DNA from: Natronorubrum halalkaliphilum
Lineage (GTDB): Archaea > Halobacteriota > Halobacteria > Halobacteriales > Natrialbaceae
Length of the DNA: 64,000 nucleotides
NCBI RefSeq assembly: GCF_009834785.1
Contig: NZ_WUYX01000069.1
Span: 62,001-126,000 of the forward strand
Direction of reading: 5' to 3'
Shown here in pieces: positions 1 through 8,181 of this stretch. The stretch's first letter is position 1. Every line of letters starts with the position of its first letter. The translations under genes and the position numbers were made by a program. The notes under the pieces were generated by a model. It was not told the origin of the DNA. It made no database searches and saw only the letters and a list, made by a program, of their open reading frames with translations.

Positions 1-1380
1 GCCATCGAACAGCGACTCGTCCGAATCGACCAGAATGTCATCGACGTCGGCGTCGGATGGTTCCGGGTCCTCGAGGAACGAGTCGTCGTCAACATCGACG
101 TCGTCACCGATGAGTTCGTCCATGTCGACCTCGTCGTCGCTGTCGAATTCGTCGAACTCGAGGTCCTCGAGTTCGTCCTGGAGTTCGTCGAAGCCGACCA
201 TCTCGACTTCGTTTTTGAGCTCGTTGAAGACGGCGTCGGCGTCGTCGACGTCGACGTTGTCGTCTGCAGACGCTCCGGCTTCGGTTTCGGTTCCGGTTCC
301 GGTTTCAGTTTCGTGTTCGGACCCGGTAGTCGCCGACCCAGTGTCCGCATCCGTCGGCGTCTCGCCCGTCTCGCCGTCGGCCGCCGCCGGTTCGGCCGTC
401 ACCGCGTCCGGATCCAGCTCTTCGTCTTCGAACAGGTCGTCGAACGACCCGGCGTCGCCCATTTCGTCGAACGCGTCGAGGTCGTCGTCGTCGACCTCTT
501 CGACCATCTCGTCTAAGTTGTCGAACTCGTCGAACTCGTCGAGGAGTTCGTCGACCTCGAGATCGCTCGCCTCGTCCGGCGAGAGGTCGTCACCGGCGTC
601 CGCGAGCAGTTCGTCGACTGCGTCCGTCCCGGTCGTGTCCGTTTCTGCGGCGACCGCTTCGAACCGCTCGGAGACGTTGAGAAGTTCGAAGTCGGTCACT
701 TCCTCGACCGGCTCGAGGCCGGACGTGATCGCGGCTTTTCCGACTGCGGTCCCGAAGACGGCGTCGATCCGGCCGCCGTACTCGCCGGCTTCGATGTCGC
801 TTCGGGGCGGCTCGGTACCGATCAGATCGAACGCGTCCACCAGGGCGTTTACGACGAGCGCTCCGTTGGTAACGCCGTCGTCCTCGGGCTCCGCGATCGC
901 GATTCGGGCGAAATAGGCCTCGTGGTTGTCGTCCGGCGGATCGAACCGCCGGATAACGTCGTCGATCTCGTCGGTCGACGGCGTTTCGAGCGGCAACGCC
1001 CAGACTTCGCTTTCGAGTTGAGCACGAAGCGCGTCGATCTTCGCCGACGGATCGGTTTCGATTTCGCCGGTGGCTGCAACCTCGTCGAACATCACCTCGA
1101 GTTCGTCGACGGCGTCGAAGATGACGTCCATCAGTTCGGGGGTCACGTCGAGCGTGTCGGTTCGGACGCCGTCGAGGACGTCCTCGATCGCGTGTGCGAG
1201 ATCGCTCGCTGACTCGAACCCCATCGCGCCACAGTTGCTCTTGAGCGTGTGTGCGACGCGGAAGATACTCTCCATCGCTTCGTTGTCCGCAGGATCACGC
1301 TCGAGGGTGAGCAACGCGTTGTTCAGCTCCGTAATTCGTTCTTCGTTCTCCTGAACGAAGTCGGTCACATAGTCAGTCAT
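1..1380 (-). CDS. cheA: Chemotaxis histidine kinase CheA, N-terminal part (gene continues past the left edge)
   Basis: Phosphodonor kinase of the chemotaxis system, which passes phosphate to CheY and CheB. About 460 codons are visible. Residues 1-110 form an Hpt (P1) domain with the H-box RVAHTLKSNCGAMGF, so His44 is the expected phosphorylated residue. Residues about 110-245 fold like the P2 response-regulator docking domain (for example the stretch around RIDAVFGTAVGKAAITS). From about 250 to the edge the chain is a long Asp/Glu/Ser linker. Dimerisation, ATPase and CheW-like domains must lie off the left edge. The start overlaps the end of cheB by 8 bp, giving the order cheY-cheB-cheA on the minus strand. 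Certain as CheA; only the 3' part is missing. Confidence 0.93.
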   Translation of the reverse strand, partial: MTDYVTDFVQENEERITELNNALLTLERDPADNEAMESIFRVAHTLKSNCGAMGFESASDLAHAIEDVLDGVRTDTLDVTPELMDVIFDAVDELEVMFDEVAATGEIETDPSAKIDALRAQLESEVWALPLETPSTDEIDDVIRRFDPPDDNHEAYFARIAIAEPEDDGVTNGALVVNALVDAFDLIGTEPPRSDIEAGEYGGRIDAVFGTAVGKAAITSGLEPVEEVTDFELLNVSERFEAVAAETDTTGTDAVDELLADAGDDLSPDEASDLEVDELLDEFDEFDNLDEMVEEVDDDDLDAFDEMGDAGSFDDLFEDEELDPDAVTAEPAAADGETGETPTDADTGSATTGSEHETETGTGTETEAGASADDNVDVDDADAVFNELKNEVEMVGFDELQDELEDLEFDEFDSDDEVDMDELIGDDVDVDDDSFLEDPEPSDADVDDILVDSDESLFDG

Positions 1381-2704
1381 CGTTCTCACCGTCCGTGTTG
1401 AACGCGTCGACGATCGTGTCCGCGAGCTCGCCCGCGGGCGTGATATCGTCGACACAACCCGTTTGAATCGCTTGACAGGGGATACCAAAGACCGGGCTCG
1501 TGGCTTCGTCCTGTGCGACCGTGTGGCCCCCGGCCGTTTTGATCGCCTCGATCCCCGCCGCACCGTCGCGACCCATACCGGTCAGGACGACGCCACAGAG
1601 CGGGTCGGAAACCCGTTCGGCGGCCGTCCGCATCGTCACGTCGATCGCTGGCCGAACGCCGTGGATTCGATCGCCGTCGTCGAGGCCGACCGTGAGGTGG
1701 CCGCCGACGTTACCCGTCACCTCGAGGTGAGCGCCGCCGGGGGCGACCAATATCTCGCCCGAACGGACGGTATCGCCGTCAGCCGCTTCGCTGACGTCGT
1801 ATCGGCTCCGCCGGTCGAGGCGTTCTGCAAACCGCCCGGTAAAGCTGCTCGGCATGTGCTGAACGACGAGCCCTTTCGCGTCGAACTCGAGCGGGAGTCG
1901 GTCGAACACCTGTTCGACGATTTTTGGCCCGCCGGTCGACGCGCCGAGGACGATCGTCGGGTCGGCTGCATACTCGCCCTCGAGTTCGATCGCGGCTCGA
2001 TCGTCCCGCTCGTCGGTTCCGTTCGCACGTCCACCGCCGCTCCGCCGCTTGAGGGTGGAGGAGGGGGTGGGTGCCGGGCGTTCCGGACCCGGGCTGTTCG
2101 GCGTCCCCTCGACGCCGGTTTCGGTGGCGGATTCGAATTCGGATCGGACTTTCGGCCCGGAACCGGTTCCGGTGCCAGTTCTAACGCGAGTACCGTTACC
2201 GTCTCCCGTTCCCGATCCGACCGCCGCACGACCCGCGGTTACGTTCCCGTCCGATCGGTCAGGTCGAGTCGCGTAGGCGGACGCGGCGGCGCGAGCGAGC
2301 GCGATCGACGACACGTTTGCGTTCGCGAGTTCGTCGACTTTCTCGACGACATCGTCACAGAGATCGGCGACGTTTCGCGAATCCGAGCCGTCGGGTTTGT
2401 TGAGAAAGTCGATGGCACCGCGCTCGAGGGCGTCGAGCGTCGCCTCCGTTCCACGATCAGTGTGAACACTGAGCATGAGAATAAGCGTCGGATTCGTCGC
2501 CATAATTCGCTCGACGGCGTCGATGCCGTCCAGTTCGGGCATCTCGACGTCCATCGTGACGATATCTGGATCGTACGCTGTGGCAGCTTCGATCGCTTCC
2601 GAGCCGTTCGTCGCCGTCTCGACATCGTAATCAGCCGCTGTGAGCGCGTTGCCGATGACTGTCCGCATAAACTGCGAGTCATCGACAACGAGTACTCGCG
2701 TCAT
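1373..2704 (-). CDS. cheB: Chemotaxis response regulator / protein-glutamate methylesterase CheB
   Basis: Demethylates (and deamidates) receptor glutamates in chemotactic adaptation. Residues 1-120 are a receiver domain with the acidic pair in VVDDS and the phospho-acceptor Asp52 in TMDVEMP. A long Gly/Thr/Pro/Ser-rich linker follows, about 145-245. The C-terminal methylesterase domain starts at TIVLGASTGGPK (nucleophile Ser), with VVQHMPSSF (catalytic His) and LTGMGRDGA (catalytic Asp). The 443-aa length exceeds the usual 350 or so because of the linker. The start overlaps the cheY stop by 4 bp (ATGA), so translation is probably coupled. All active-site motifs are intact. Confidence 0.96.
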   Translation of the reverse strand: MTRVLVVDDSQFMRTVIGNALTAADYDVETATNGSEAIEAATAYDPDIVTMDVEMPELDGIDAVERIMATNPTLILMLSVHTDRGTEATLDALERGAIDFLNKPDGSDSRNVADLCDDVVEKVDELANANVSSIALARAAASAYATRPDRSDGNVTAGRAAVGSGTGDGNGTRVRTGTGTGSGPKVRSEFESATETGVEGTPNSPGPERPAPTPSSTLKRRSGGGRANGTDERDDRAAIELEGEYAADPTIVLGASTGGPKIVEQVFDRLPLEFDAKGLVVQHMPSSFTGRFAERLDRRSRYDVSEAADGDTVRSGEILVAPGGAHLEVTGNVGGHLTVGLDDGDRIHGVRPAIDVTMRTAAERVSDPLCGVVLTGMGRDGAAGIEAIKTAGGHTVAQDEATSPVFGIPCQAIQTGCVDDITPAGELADTIVDAFNTDGENDD

Positions 2705-3063
2705 GCCGCGACGACGTCTGAGAGGGCCTTTCTGACGCTGGGTTCCTCGAACGGCTTCGTTACGTAGCCGTCCGCCCCAGCCTTCACGGCGAGTTTCATT
2801 TTCTCACGTTGCCCGACACTCGTGCACATGATAACCTGTGCGGCCGGGTCGATCTTTTTGATCGCCGCGGTCGCTTTGATGCCGTTACACTTCGGCATCA
2901 CGATATCCATCATCACGATGTCGGGGTCGTGTTCTTTGTACAATTTGACTGCTTCGGCGCCGTTGGTCGCCTCTCCAAGAATGCGGTAATCCTGTTCCAG
3001 GATTTGACGCAGTAAATTCCGCATAAAATGAGAGTCGTCCACGATGAGCACCCCTGTCGACAT
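2701..3063 (-). CDS. cheY: Chemotaxis response regulator CheY
   Basis: Single receiver domain of 120 aa, the diffusible signal that, phosphorylated by CheA, acts on the archaellum through CheF adaptors in archaea (family knowledge). The acidic pair is in IVDDS, the acceptor is Asp53 in MMDIVMP, the Thr switch is in IMCTSVG and the conserved Lys is in YVTKPF. First gene of a minus-strand cheY-cheB-cheA chain with 4-bp and 8-bp overlaps. An AT-rich box (rc TTGTATTTC, about 3088-3096) lies about 29 nt before the start, suggesting a leaderless mRNA. Confidence 0.95.
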   Translation of the reverse strand: MSTGVLIVDDSHFMRNLLRQILEQDYRILGEATNGAEAVKLYKEHDPDIVMMDIVMPKCNGIKATAAIKKIDPAAQVIMCTSVGQREKMKLAVKAGADGYVTKPFEEPSVRKALSDVVAA

Positions 3064-3197
3064 TCAGTAGTACACCAACCGCTGATAGAAATACAACTAC
3101 CATAAATGCTGTCTCTCGATTATCACTCATGATAAATGTCGAATACGGGTCGGAGAACCGTCTGAGAGCGCAACATCGCTCCCTCGGTTGGCAAGCG

Positions 3198-4022
3198 TTA
3201 TTCCCGCTGTCCGGACGCCAACAGGAACCTTTCCACGTCGATCAGCGGCGTCGCCTCGATAACGACCTCTCGAGTCGACGCCGTCTCCTCCGATTCCGCC
3301 GCTGTCGACTCCCCGTCATCGGCGGCCTCCGCGTCATCTGCACCCAGTTCGAACGTCTCTCCGTCGGCGCTGCCGGAGTCGGCCTGTGACGGTCCCCGCG
3401 GTGACGACAGTGTCATGCCCCCGCCGCTACTGGCGTCTCCACCGGAGGCAGTCTCGATCCGTGCCTCGTTCGTGGCTCCGACGTCACCGAACTCGGACTC
3501 GAGTTCTGGTTCGGGGTCCCGCTCCTGCTTGATGATCCCGGCCACGAGCGGGTGCTCGAGCGGTTCGGCGCTGAGCGGCTGCTCGTCGAGCGCCGCTTCA
3601 TCCAGAATATCGCTTTCGGGGACCGACTCGACGCCGATCACGTCGTCGACGCGGAGCGCCGCCGACTGGCGGTCCGCAGGTCGGTCGAGGACGAGCAACT
3701 GCTCTCGTCCGTCTCGTCGCCCGGGTTCGGTCACCGGAAAGTGGACGGACGGCTCGATCACGGCGGTGACCTCGCCGCGCAGGTCGACCATCCCCTCGAT
3801 AGCCGCCGGCGCTCGCGGAACTCGCGTCAACTCGTCGGGACGTTCCGCGAGCGTCCGGACCGCGTCGACCGGCACTGCCAGCCTGTGCTCGCCGACCCCG
3901 AAGTAGACGAATCGCTCGAGTTCTTCGTGCTCTTCATCCGCGTCGTCGGCGTCCCGACGCGTTCGGTCGTCGGCTTCGCCGATGTCGATTCCGAGAAGTT
4001 TTTCGGAAAGGTCCGGGGCCAT
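3198..4022 (-). CDS. cheW: Chemotaxis coupling protein CheW with a long acidic insert
   Basis: Scaffold linking chemoreceptors to CheA. After a charged N-terminus the CheW fold begins at about residue 36 (ERFVYFGVGEHRLAVPV), continues through MVDLRGEVTAVIEPS, and its predicted last strand and helix (ATPLIDVERFLLA) are at the very C-terminus. Between residue about 175 and 250 lies a Ser/Gly/Asp/Glu-rich stretch with no counterpart in ordinary CheW, so the 274-aa protein is nearly twice normal length. It precedes cheY by 134 bp on the same strand and is divergent from the small cheW downstream. Family assignment is firm; the insert is unusual. Confidence 0.88.
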   Translation of the reverse strand: MAPDLSEKLLGIDIGEADDRTRRDADDADEEHEELERFVYFGVGEHRLAVPVDAVRTLAERPDELTRVPRAPAAIEGMVDLRGEVTAVIEPSVHFPVTEPGRRDGREQLLVLDRPADRQSAALRVDDVIGVESVPESDILDEAALDEQPLSAEPLEHPLVAGIIKQERDPEPELESEFGDVGATNEARIETASGGDASSGGGMTLSSPRGPSQADSGSADGETFELGADDAEAADDGESTAAESEETASTREVVIEATPLIDVERFLLASGQRE

Positions 4023-4150
4023 GTTCCTGTTCGGGTATCACATTCCAACACTAAAACGTTGACTCCCCGTGTCTGCTCGCCGAAGGCGCTCGGATCGATC
4101 CGTTCGCCAACGCCGCTTGTCGGATCGTTGCAACGTCACGTCACGAAACG

Positions 4151-4158
4151 TTTATGAG
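4151..4158 (+). promoter_or_regulatory. TATA-like box of the small cheW
   Basis: The sequence TTTATGAG, preceded by a purine-rich BRE-like GAAACG, lies about 28 nt before the ATG at 4183. This is the spacing of haloarchaeal leaderless promoters and supports the ATG at 4183 over the in-frame upstream codon at 4069. Confidence 0.5.
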
Positions 4159-4182
4159 ATTACTGTGAAAGTATTGCACAGC

Positions 4183-4647
4183 ATGGCATCGGCTGGAAAC
4201 GACGACGGCTCCACAACTGACGACCGCGTTACCGTTCTGACGTTCGATCTCGACGGCGATCGCTACTGCGTCAGGACGGAATCCGTCGCGTCCGTTCTCG
4301 GCGTCACGGACGAGGACGCGATCGCGACTGCGGACGACCCCTGGAACGCAGGGGTCGTTTCGGTGTCCGGGAACCGTATTCGGGTCGTCGACCTTCCGCG
4401 GGCGTTCAACTCGACGGCTCGGACGGCCTCCCGAATCGACGCGCCGAAACTACTCGTGTTCTCCCTTACCGACGGCGACGGGGACTACTACGGCTGGCTC
4501 GTCGACGACGTCGACGTGACGCGAACGGTCCGTACGAGCAGCGTCGAGCCGACTCGAACGAGTACGCACACTCGACATGTCAAGGGTCGGTTCGACCTCG
4601 ACGGGGAGACGGTCGTCTGGCTCGACGAGCGAGCGATTCACGGCTAG
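4183..4647 (+). CDS. cheW: Small CheW-like chemotaxis protein
   Basis: A 154-aa protein consisting of essentially one CheW domain: VTVLTFDLDGDRYCVRTESV opens it, the middle contains AGVVSVSGNRIRVVDLPRAF, and GETVVWLDERAIHG closes it. A second coupling protein probably lets different receptor arrays be wired to CheA. Divergent from the long cheW, with a 160-bp shared upstream region. The start at 4183 was chosen because the longer form begins upstream of the promoter box and has an Arg-rich, non-haloarchaeal N-terminus. Confidence 0.85.
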   Translation: MASAGNDDGSTTDDRVTVLTFDLDGDRYCVRTESVASVLGVTDEDAIATADDPWNAGVVSVSGNRIRVVDLPRAFNSTARTASRIDAPKLLVFSLTDGDGDYYGWLVDDVDVTRTVRTSSVEPTRTSTHTRHVKGRFDLDGETVVWLDERAIHG

Positions 4648-4664
4648 CGGAGGGGTCTGCGGGG

Positions 4665-5438
4665 CTACCGCATTCCCGGCGGCGGGCCGTCGTCCGAGTC
4701 GTCGTCGAGTTCGACGTCTAACCCCATCTCTTCGCGCTGTTCCTGCAATCGCTTGACCTTTCGGTAGTAGTAGGCGATGCCGGTGCCGCCGACCAGGGCG
4801 ACGATTCCGACCAGGCCCACGAACAGCGTGATGTCGCGGTTGAGGTAGTACCGCAGCGAGATGGTGCTATCTACCTGGTCCCAGGTCAGCCGCTCCTGAT
4901 TGTCGACGATTTCCCGGTCGTAGCCGCTCGGATTGACGTCGCCGAACAGGAAGTTCGACGTCCGGTGGCCGTCGGGTGTCATCACCTCGTAGGAGCCCTC
5001 GACGTAGGCGGGCAGGCGGAACGTCTTGCTGCCGGCTTCACCCGAGAACGCGAGCGTTCCGTTGCCGTCCGGCACGCGGATCTCGGTACTCGAGCGGCCC
5101 TGATCGACGTACAGTTCGGAACCGGTCAGTTCGGTCCCGTTGGGGTACCAGTACCGAACGCTGTGGATATCGAGGGCCTCGTCGCGAAAGAGGTTCGACC
5201 GGTACAGCGACAGTTCCTCTCGGTCCTCGAGATCGTAGACCGCGCGGAACTCGCTGCCGCTGATCAGGCTACCACCTTCGATATCGATGGCGACGTCGGC
5301 GTCACTGTCCCGAAGGTCGTCGTACTCTTCGTCGCGGTCGAGTTCCTCGTCGGAGATGCCGCCGAAGATCATCGAGCAACCGGCTAAACCGACGAGCAAT
5401 CCGACCGCGAGCACCGCGAGAACGAGCCGTCGATTCAT
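4665..5438 (-). CDS. Membrane-anchored lipoprotein of haloarchaeal type (resembles DUF5803)
   Basis: A 257-aa protein with an N-terminal lipoprotein signal (hydrophobic VLAVLAVGLLVGLAGC, lipobox Cys) and a second membrane helix near residue 205-230 (LFVGLVGIVALVGGTGIAYY) followed by a charged cytoplasmic tail rich in Asp. The middle about 170 residues would sit outside the cell. No catalytic motif is visible. The start was placed at the ATG one base after the TAA of the upstream gene, giving tight coupling; an alternative start lies five codons upstream, inside that gene. Third gene of the tfe transcription unit. Function unknown. Confidence 0.8.
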   Translation of the reverse strand: MNRRLVLAVLAVGLLVGLAGCSMIFGGISDEELDRDEEYDDLRDSDADVAIDIEGGSLISGSEFRAVYDLEDREELSLYRSNLFRDEALDIHSVRYWYPNGTELTGSELYVDQGRSSTEIRVPDGNGTLAFSGEAGSKTFRLPAYVEGSYEVMTPDGHRTSNFLFGDVNPSGYDREIVDNQERLTWDQVDSTISLRYYLNRDITLFVGLVGIVALVGGTGIAYYYRKVKRLQEQREEMGLDVELDDDSDDGPPPGMR

Positions 5439-5439
5439 G

Positions 5440-6120
5440 TTACGGAACGACACAACGGAGTTCCGCCGGGAGATACTCGCCGACGCTTGCGAGCAGCCCC
5501 GGTGGATCGGTGTTCTCGGTGCAGATCACGCTCTGCTCGAGCAGGCCGAGTCGCTCGACGGTGACGTAGTCTTGGGCGTGGCCCGCGCGGTTGAGCGTCG
5601 CCCGGACCTCCGCACGCGTCGCGCTGTTGACGTTGAGCCGACCGTTGCCGCGGCTCCACTCGTAGAGGCGGTCCTGTTCTTCCTCGGCGAGTCGCGACGG
5701 GTCGTCGTCGCCGCCGTAGACGAACTGTAGCGGGGTGTGCTGGACCAACCCGTACCGTTCGCGGATCTGGGTCGCCGACCCCGGCCCGAGTCCGAGTTCG
5801 TCGGTCGGGATTCGGACGCCCTCGCCCTGTCCGGCGTCGAGGATGAACCCGTCGTCGTCCCAGGTTTCGAACGTGCCGGTGTAGGTGGATCCCGCCTCGA
5901 GGTCGGGGACGATTTCGCCGAACTCCTCCCGGAGAACGTTTCGCGCGACGGTGGCGTCCTCGCCCTCGATGGTCACGGAGGGGAAATCGTCGTGGCGTAT
6001 GCCGATGTCGAATTCGACGTCGAGTTCGCCGATTTCGTTGGTGACAAGCGAGCGCAGCGAGTCCAGCGAGCGTTCGCGGGCGTCTCCTTCGACGTAGAGT
6101 TTCGTTGCGAGTACGACCAT
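5440..6120 (-). CDS. Archaeal conserved protein, DUF2110 family
   Basis: A 226-aa soluble protein that I assign to the archaeal DUF2110 family from its overall pattern: an N-terminal alpha/beta part starting VVLATKLYVEGDARERSLDS, a central segment with TYTGTFETWDDDGFILDAG that looks like an S1/OB-type beta barrel, and a helical C-terminus with RLNVNSATRAEVRATLNRAG, which resembles a helix-hairpin-helix. The ATG shares one base with the tfe stop (TAATG), so it is translated with tfe. A nucleic-acid-linked role is plausible from the possible OB/HhH elements and the tfe context, but that is inference. Confidence 0.75.
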   Translation of the reverse strand: MVVLATKLYVEGDARERSLDSLRSLVTNEIGELDVEFDIGIRHDDFPSVTIEGEDATVARNVLREEFGEIVPDLEAGSTYTGTFETWDDDGFILDAGQGEGVRIPTDELGLGPGSATQIRERYGLVQHTPLQFVYGGDDDPSRLAEEEQDRLYEWSRGNGRLNVNSATRAEVRATLNRAGHAQDYVTVERLGLLEQSVICTENTDPPGLLASVGEYLPAELRCVVP

Positions 6121-6644
6121 TAGGCGTCCGCGTCGATGTTCAGTTCGTCCTCGAGCGCGTCGAGGCGGTCGTCCATCGAATTGACGAGTCGGTCGTTATC
6201 CATTGATTCGAGCGGCGAGCCACACTCCGGACATTCGAAGCCGAAGTCCATCGCTTCGCCGAACTCGAAGCGGATCGAGCAGATCTCACAGAGGTAGAAC
6301 TCGTGATTGCGCTCGTACTCCTGGCGCTGCTCGAGCGCGTCGTAGAGTCGGTACATCTCCTCTTCTAAGTTCTCGGGAATGTTGTCGTACTCGAACGTCC
6401 AGAGATAGGTGAGCCACCCCGAATCCTCGTCGCGCAGCCGTCGGTAGCTGGCGAGGTCGTTTTCGTACAGGATAAACAGCGCGCGTCGCACGTCGTTCAA
6501 CTCGAGATCGAGTTCTTCCGCGAGCTCCTCGTCGGTCACTTCCCCGTCCGGCGGTGCCGCCGCGACGGGCATCCCCTTGGGACCGACCAGCTCGTGCAAG
6601 TACTTTTGGATAACCGGGTCCTCGAGCAGGTCCTCAAAAGCCAT
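6120..6644 (-). CDS. tfe: Transcription initiation factor TFE (TFIIE alpha)
   Basis: Basal factor that helps TBP/TFB-RNA polymerase complexes open promoters. The 174-aa protein has the winged-helix TFE domain at residues about 1-100 (VTDEELAEELDLELNDVRRA is the helix-turn-helix) and a C-terminal zinc ribbon with LCEICSIRF and FECPECGSPL, so four Cys ligands are present. Normal length for archaeal TFE. First gene of the tfe-DUF2110-lipoprotein unit on the minus strand. Confidence 0.95.
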   Translation of the reverse strand: MAFEDLLEDPVIQKYLHELVGPKGMPVAAAPPDGEVTDEELAEELDLELNDVRRALFILYENDLASYRRLRDEDSGWLTYLWTFEYDNIPENLEEEMYRLYDALEQRQEYERNHEFYLCEICSIRFEFGEAMDFGFECPECGSPLESMDNDRLVNSMDDRLDALEDELNIDADA

Positions 6645-6766
6645 TACCTACGTGTAACGGCATGCGGCCATTAAGTCTTGCCAACTGCTTCGCACGCGAG
6701 GTCGAGAATTTCGAACCCACCCGGAGGCGATCCGCGTCGACTGACGCGGGCTATTAGGGGCCATTG

Positions 6767-6823
6767 CCGGTACAACCGCTGTCGTATCGCGGTTGCGCCG
6801 GTACCTCATCACGGCAGTCCGGA
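6767..6823. repeat. Imperfect palindromic hairpin element
   Basis: Arms CCGGTACAACCGC (6767-6779) and GCGGTTGCGCCGG (6789-6801) match at 11 of 13 positions around a 9-nt loop, followed by GTACCTCATCACGGCAGTCC. The same core recurs at 12126-12154, and weaker similarity links it to the elements at 39.9 and 56.3 kb. Lies in the 220-bp region between divergent tfe and the MBL gene. Confidence 0.55.
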
Positions 6824-6865
6824 CGGGAGTAACATTCACGGGACTGGACCGCGGGATTCGAGACA

Positions 6866-7858
6866 ATGGATACCGACACCGGCGGCACCTGTCGGAGCGA
6901 TCGCGGCGTCTCGACGGTTCATCGACTCGAGTTCGACGTGTCGTGGCCCCCGAGAAACGTCGCCGCTTATGTGGTCGACGGCCCCGAACCGATCCTGATC
7001 GACGCCGGAACGCCGACGGAGACCGGCGAGTCGGAACTCGAGGCGAGTCTCGAACGGGGCGGCTACGCGCTCGCGGACGTCGATCACGTTCTCGTGACTC
7101 ACCCTCACAGCGATCATCTGGGACAGGCGTCGACGCTTCGCGAGGCCGGGGCGACGATCCACGCTCCGGCGGCCGCGCTCGAGCGGCTGGAACGCGATCC
7201 GGAAACGGTTCGGTCGACCGTCCGCGAAACGGCCGTCGAGGTGGGCTATCGGGGCGACGATGTCGACGGGATCGTCGACGACGCCCTCGAATCGTTTCGG
7301 CGGGATCGGCGGCTGCTCGATCCCGACGCCACGCGACCGATCGAGGCGAACGCCACGTTCTCGGTCGGCGACCGGCAGTTTCGCTCCCTCGAAACGCCGG
7401 GCCACGAGATCACCCATCTCAGCTTCGAAACGGTACTCGAGGGAGAATCGGCGTTGTTCGCCGGCGACGCCCTCATCAAACCCTTCCGCGCCGGCGCGTT
7501 CCACGTCGGCATCGATCACGGTGCCGGCGAGGCGATCGATCAGTACTACGATGCGATGGATCGGCTGCTGGAGACGACGGCCACGCGTGTCTTCCCCGGA
7601 CACGGACCGACCTTCGAGGACCCCCATCGAATCGTCGGGCTCACGCGTAAGCGCCTCGATAGGCTCCTCGAGGAGACGCGCGCTGCACTCGCCGAGATCG
7701 AACCGGCAACGGCGCTTTCGGTCGCCGAGGAACGGGCCGGCAGCAGTCGGTATCTTGCGCCCGTGCTGGATACGATCGGCGCACTCGGAACGCTCGAGCG
7801 CCGAGGGGTGGTGACGTCCGAGCGAGAAGGGGGCGTGCGATATTATCGGATCGAGTAG
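6866..7858 (+). CDS. Metallo-beta-lactamase-fold hydrolase
   Basis: A 330-aa metal-dependent hydrolase of the glyoxalase II-like branch. The metal motif THPHSDHLG is near residue 85, the bridging Asp is in FAGDALIK and later His ligands are in ETPGHEITHL and FPGHGPTF. The last 80 or so residues form a helical winged-helix-like cap (ALSVAEERAG, ERRGVVTSEREGGVRYYRIE), as in LACTB2-type MBL proteins. Substrate unknown; thioester or nucleic acid hydrolysis are both seen in this group. Monocistronic, with a 33-bp gap to the convergent small membrane gene. Confidence 0.88.
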   Translation: MDTDTGGTCRSDRGVSTVHRLEFDVSWPPRNVAAYVVDGPEPILIDAGTPTETGESELEASLERGGYALADVDHVLVTHPHSDHLGQASTLREAGATIHAPAAALERLERDPETVRSTVRETAVEVGYRGDDVDGIVDDALESFRRDRRLLDPDATRPIEANATFSVGDRQFRSLETPGHEITHLSFETVLEGESALFAGDALIKPFRAGAFHVGIDHGAGEAIDQYYDAMDRLLETTATRVFPGHGPTFEDPHRIVGLTRKRLDRLLEETRAALAEIEPATALSVAEERAGSSRYLAPVLDTIGALGTLERRGVVTSEREGGVRYYRIE

Positions 7859-7892
7859 GTGTCGCGACTCAGGCGCTCAAACACTCGGCCGC

Positions 7893-8120
7893 TCACTTCG
7901 TCGATTCCGCATCGGCCGTGTCGTCGGTTCCGCGGAACGAATGCCAGCCGGCGACGACGAGGAGGATGACCAGCGCCATACCGAGGCCGTAAAACAGCCC
8001 CATCGCAACGGCGGGCACGATTCCGTGGTCGGTCATCAGCAGGACAAATATGTTACCGACGACGAGCGCAAAGCCGAGCATGTACCACTCGATCGGCGTT
8101 CTGGGAAGCGTTGTACCCAT
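7893..8120 (-). CDS. Small two-helix membrane protein
   Basis: A 75-aa protein with two hydrophobic helices, about residues 12-28 (YMLGFALVVGNIFVLLM) and 34-58 (VPAVAMGLFYGLGMALVILL), and a short acidic tail. It has haloarchaeal codon usage and its own ATG start. No recognised family. It sits downstream of the acyl-CoA ligase on the same strand with a 61-bp gap, so possibly co-transcribed. Confidence 0.65.
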   Translation of the reverse strand: MGTTLPRTPIEWYMLGFALVVGNIFVLLMTDHGIVPAVAMGLFYGLGMALVILLVVAGWHSFRGTDDTADAESTK

Positions 8121-8181
8121 ACCTGCGCTGTGTTCGCACTCGCTGAAAAACTAGCCCTTCCGCTTCGGCCGCGGTGGTCGA

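Noticed and set aside
35-916. Plus-strand Ser-rich ORF of 293 codons
   Set aside because: It is the antisense of the acidic cheA linker (Asp/Glu codons read backwards give Ser/Arg runs); no start signal and the minus frame is a certain CheA.
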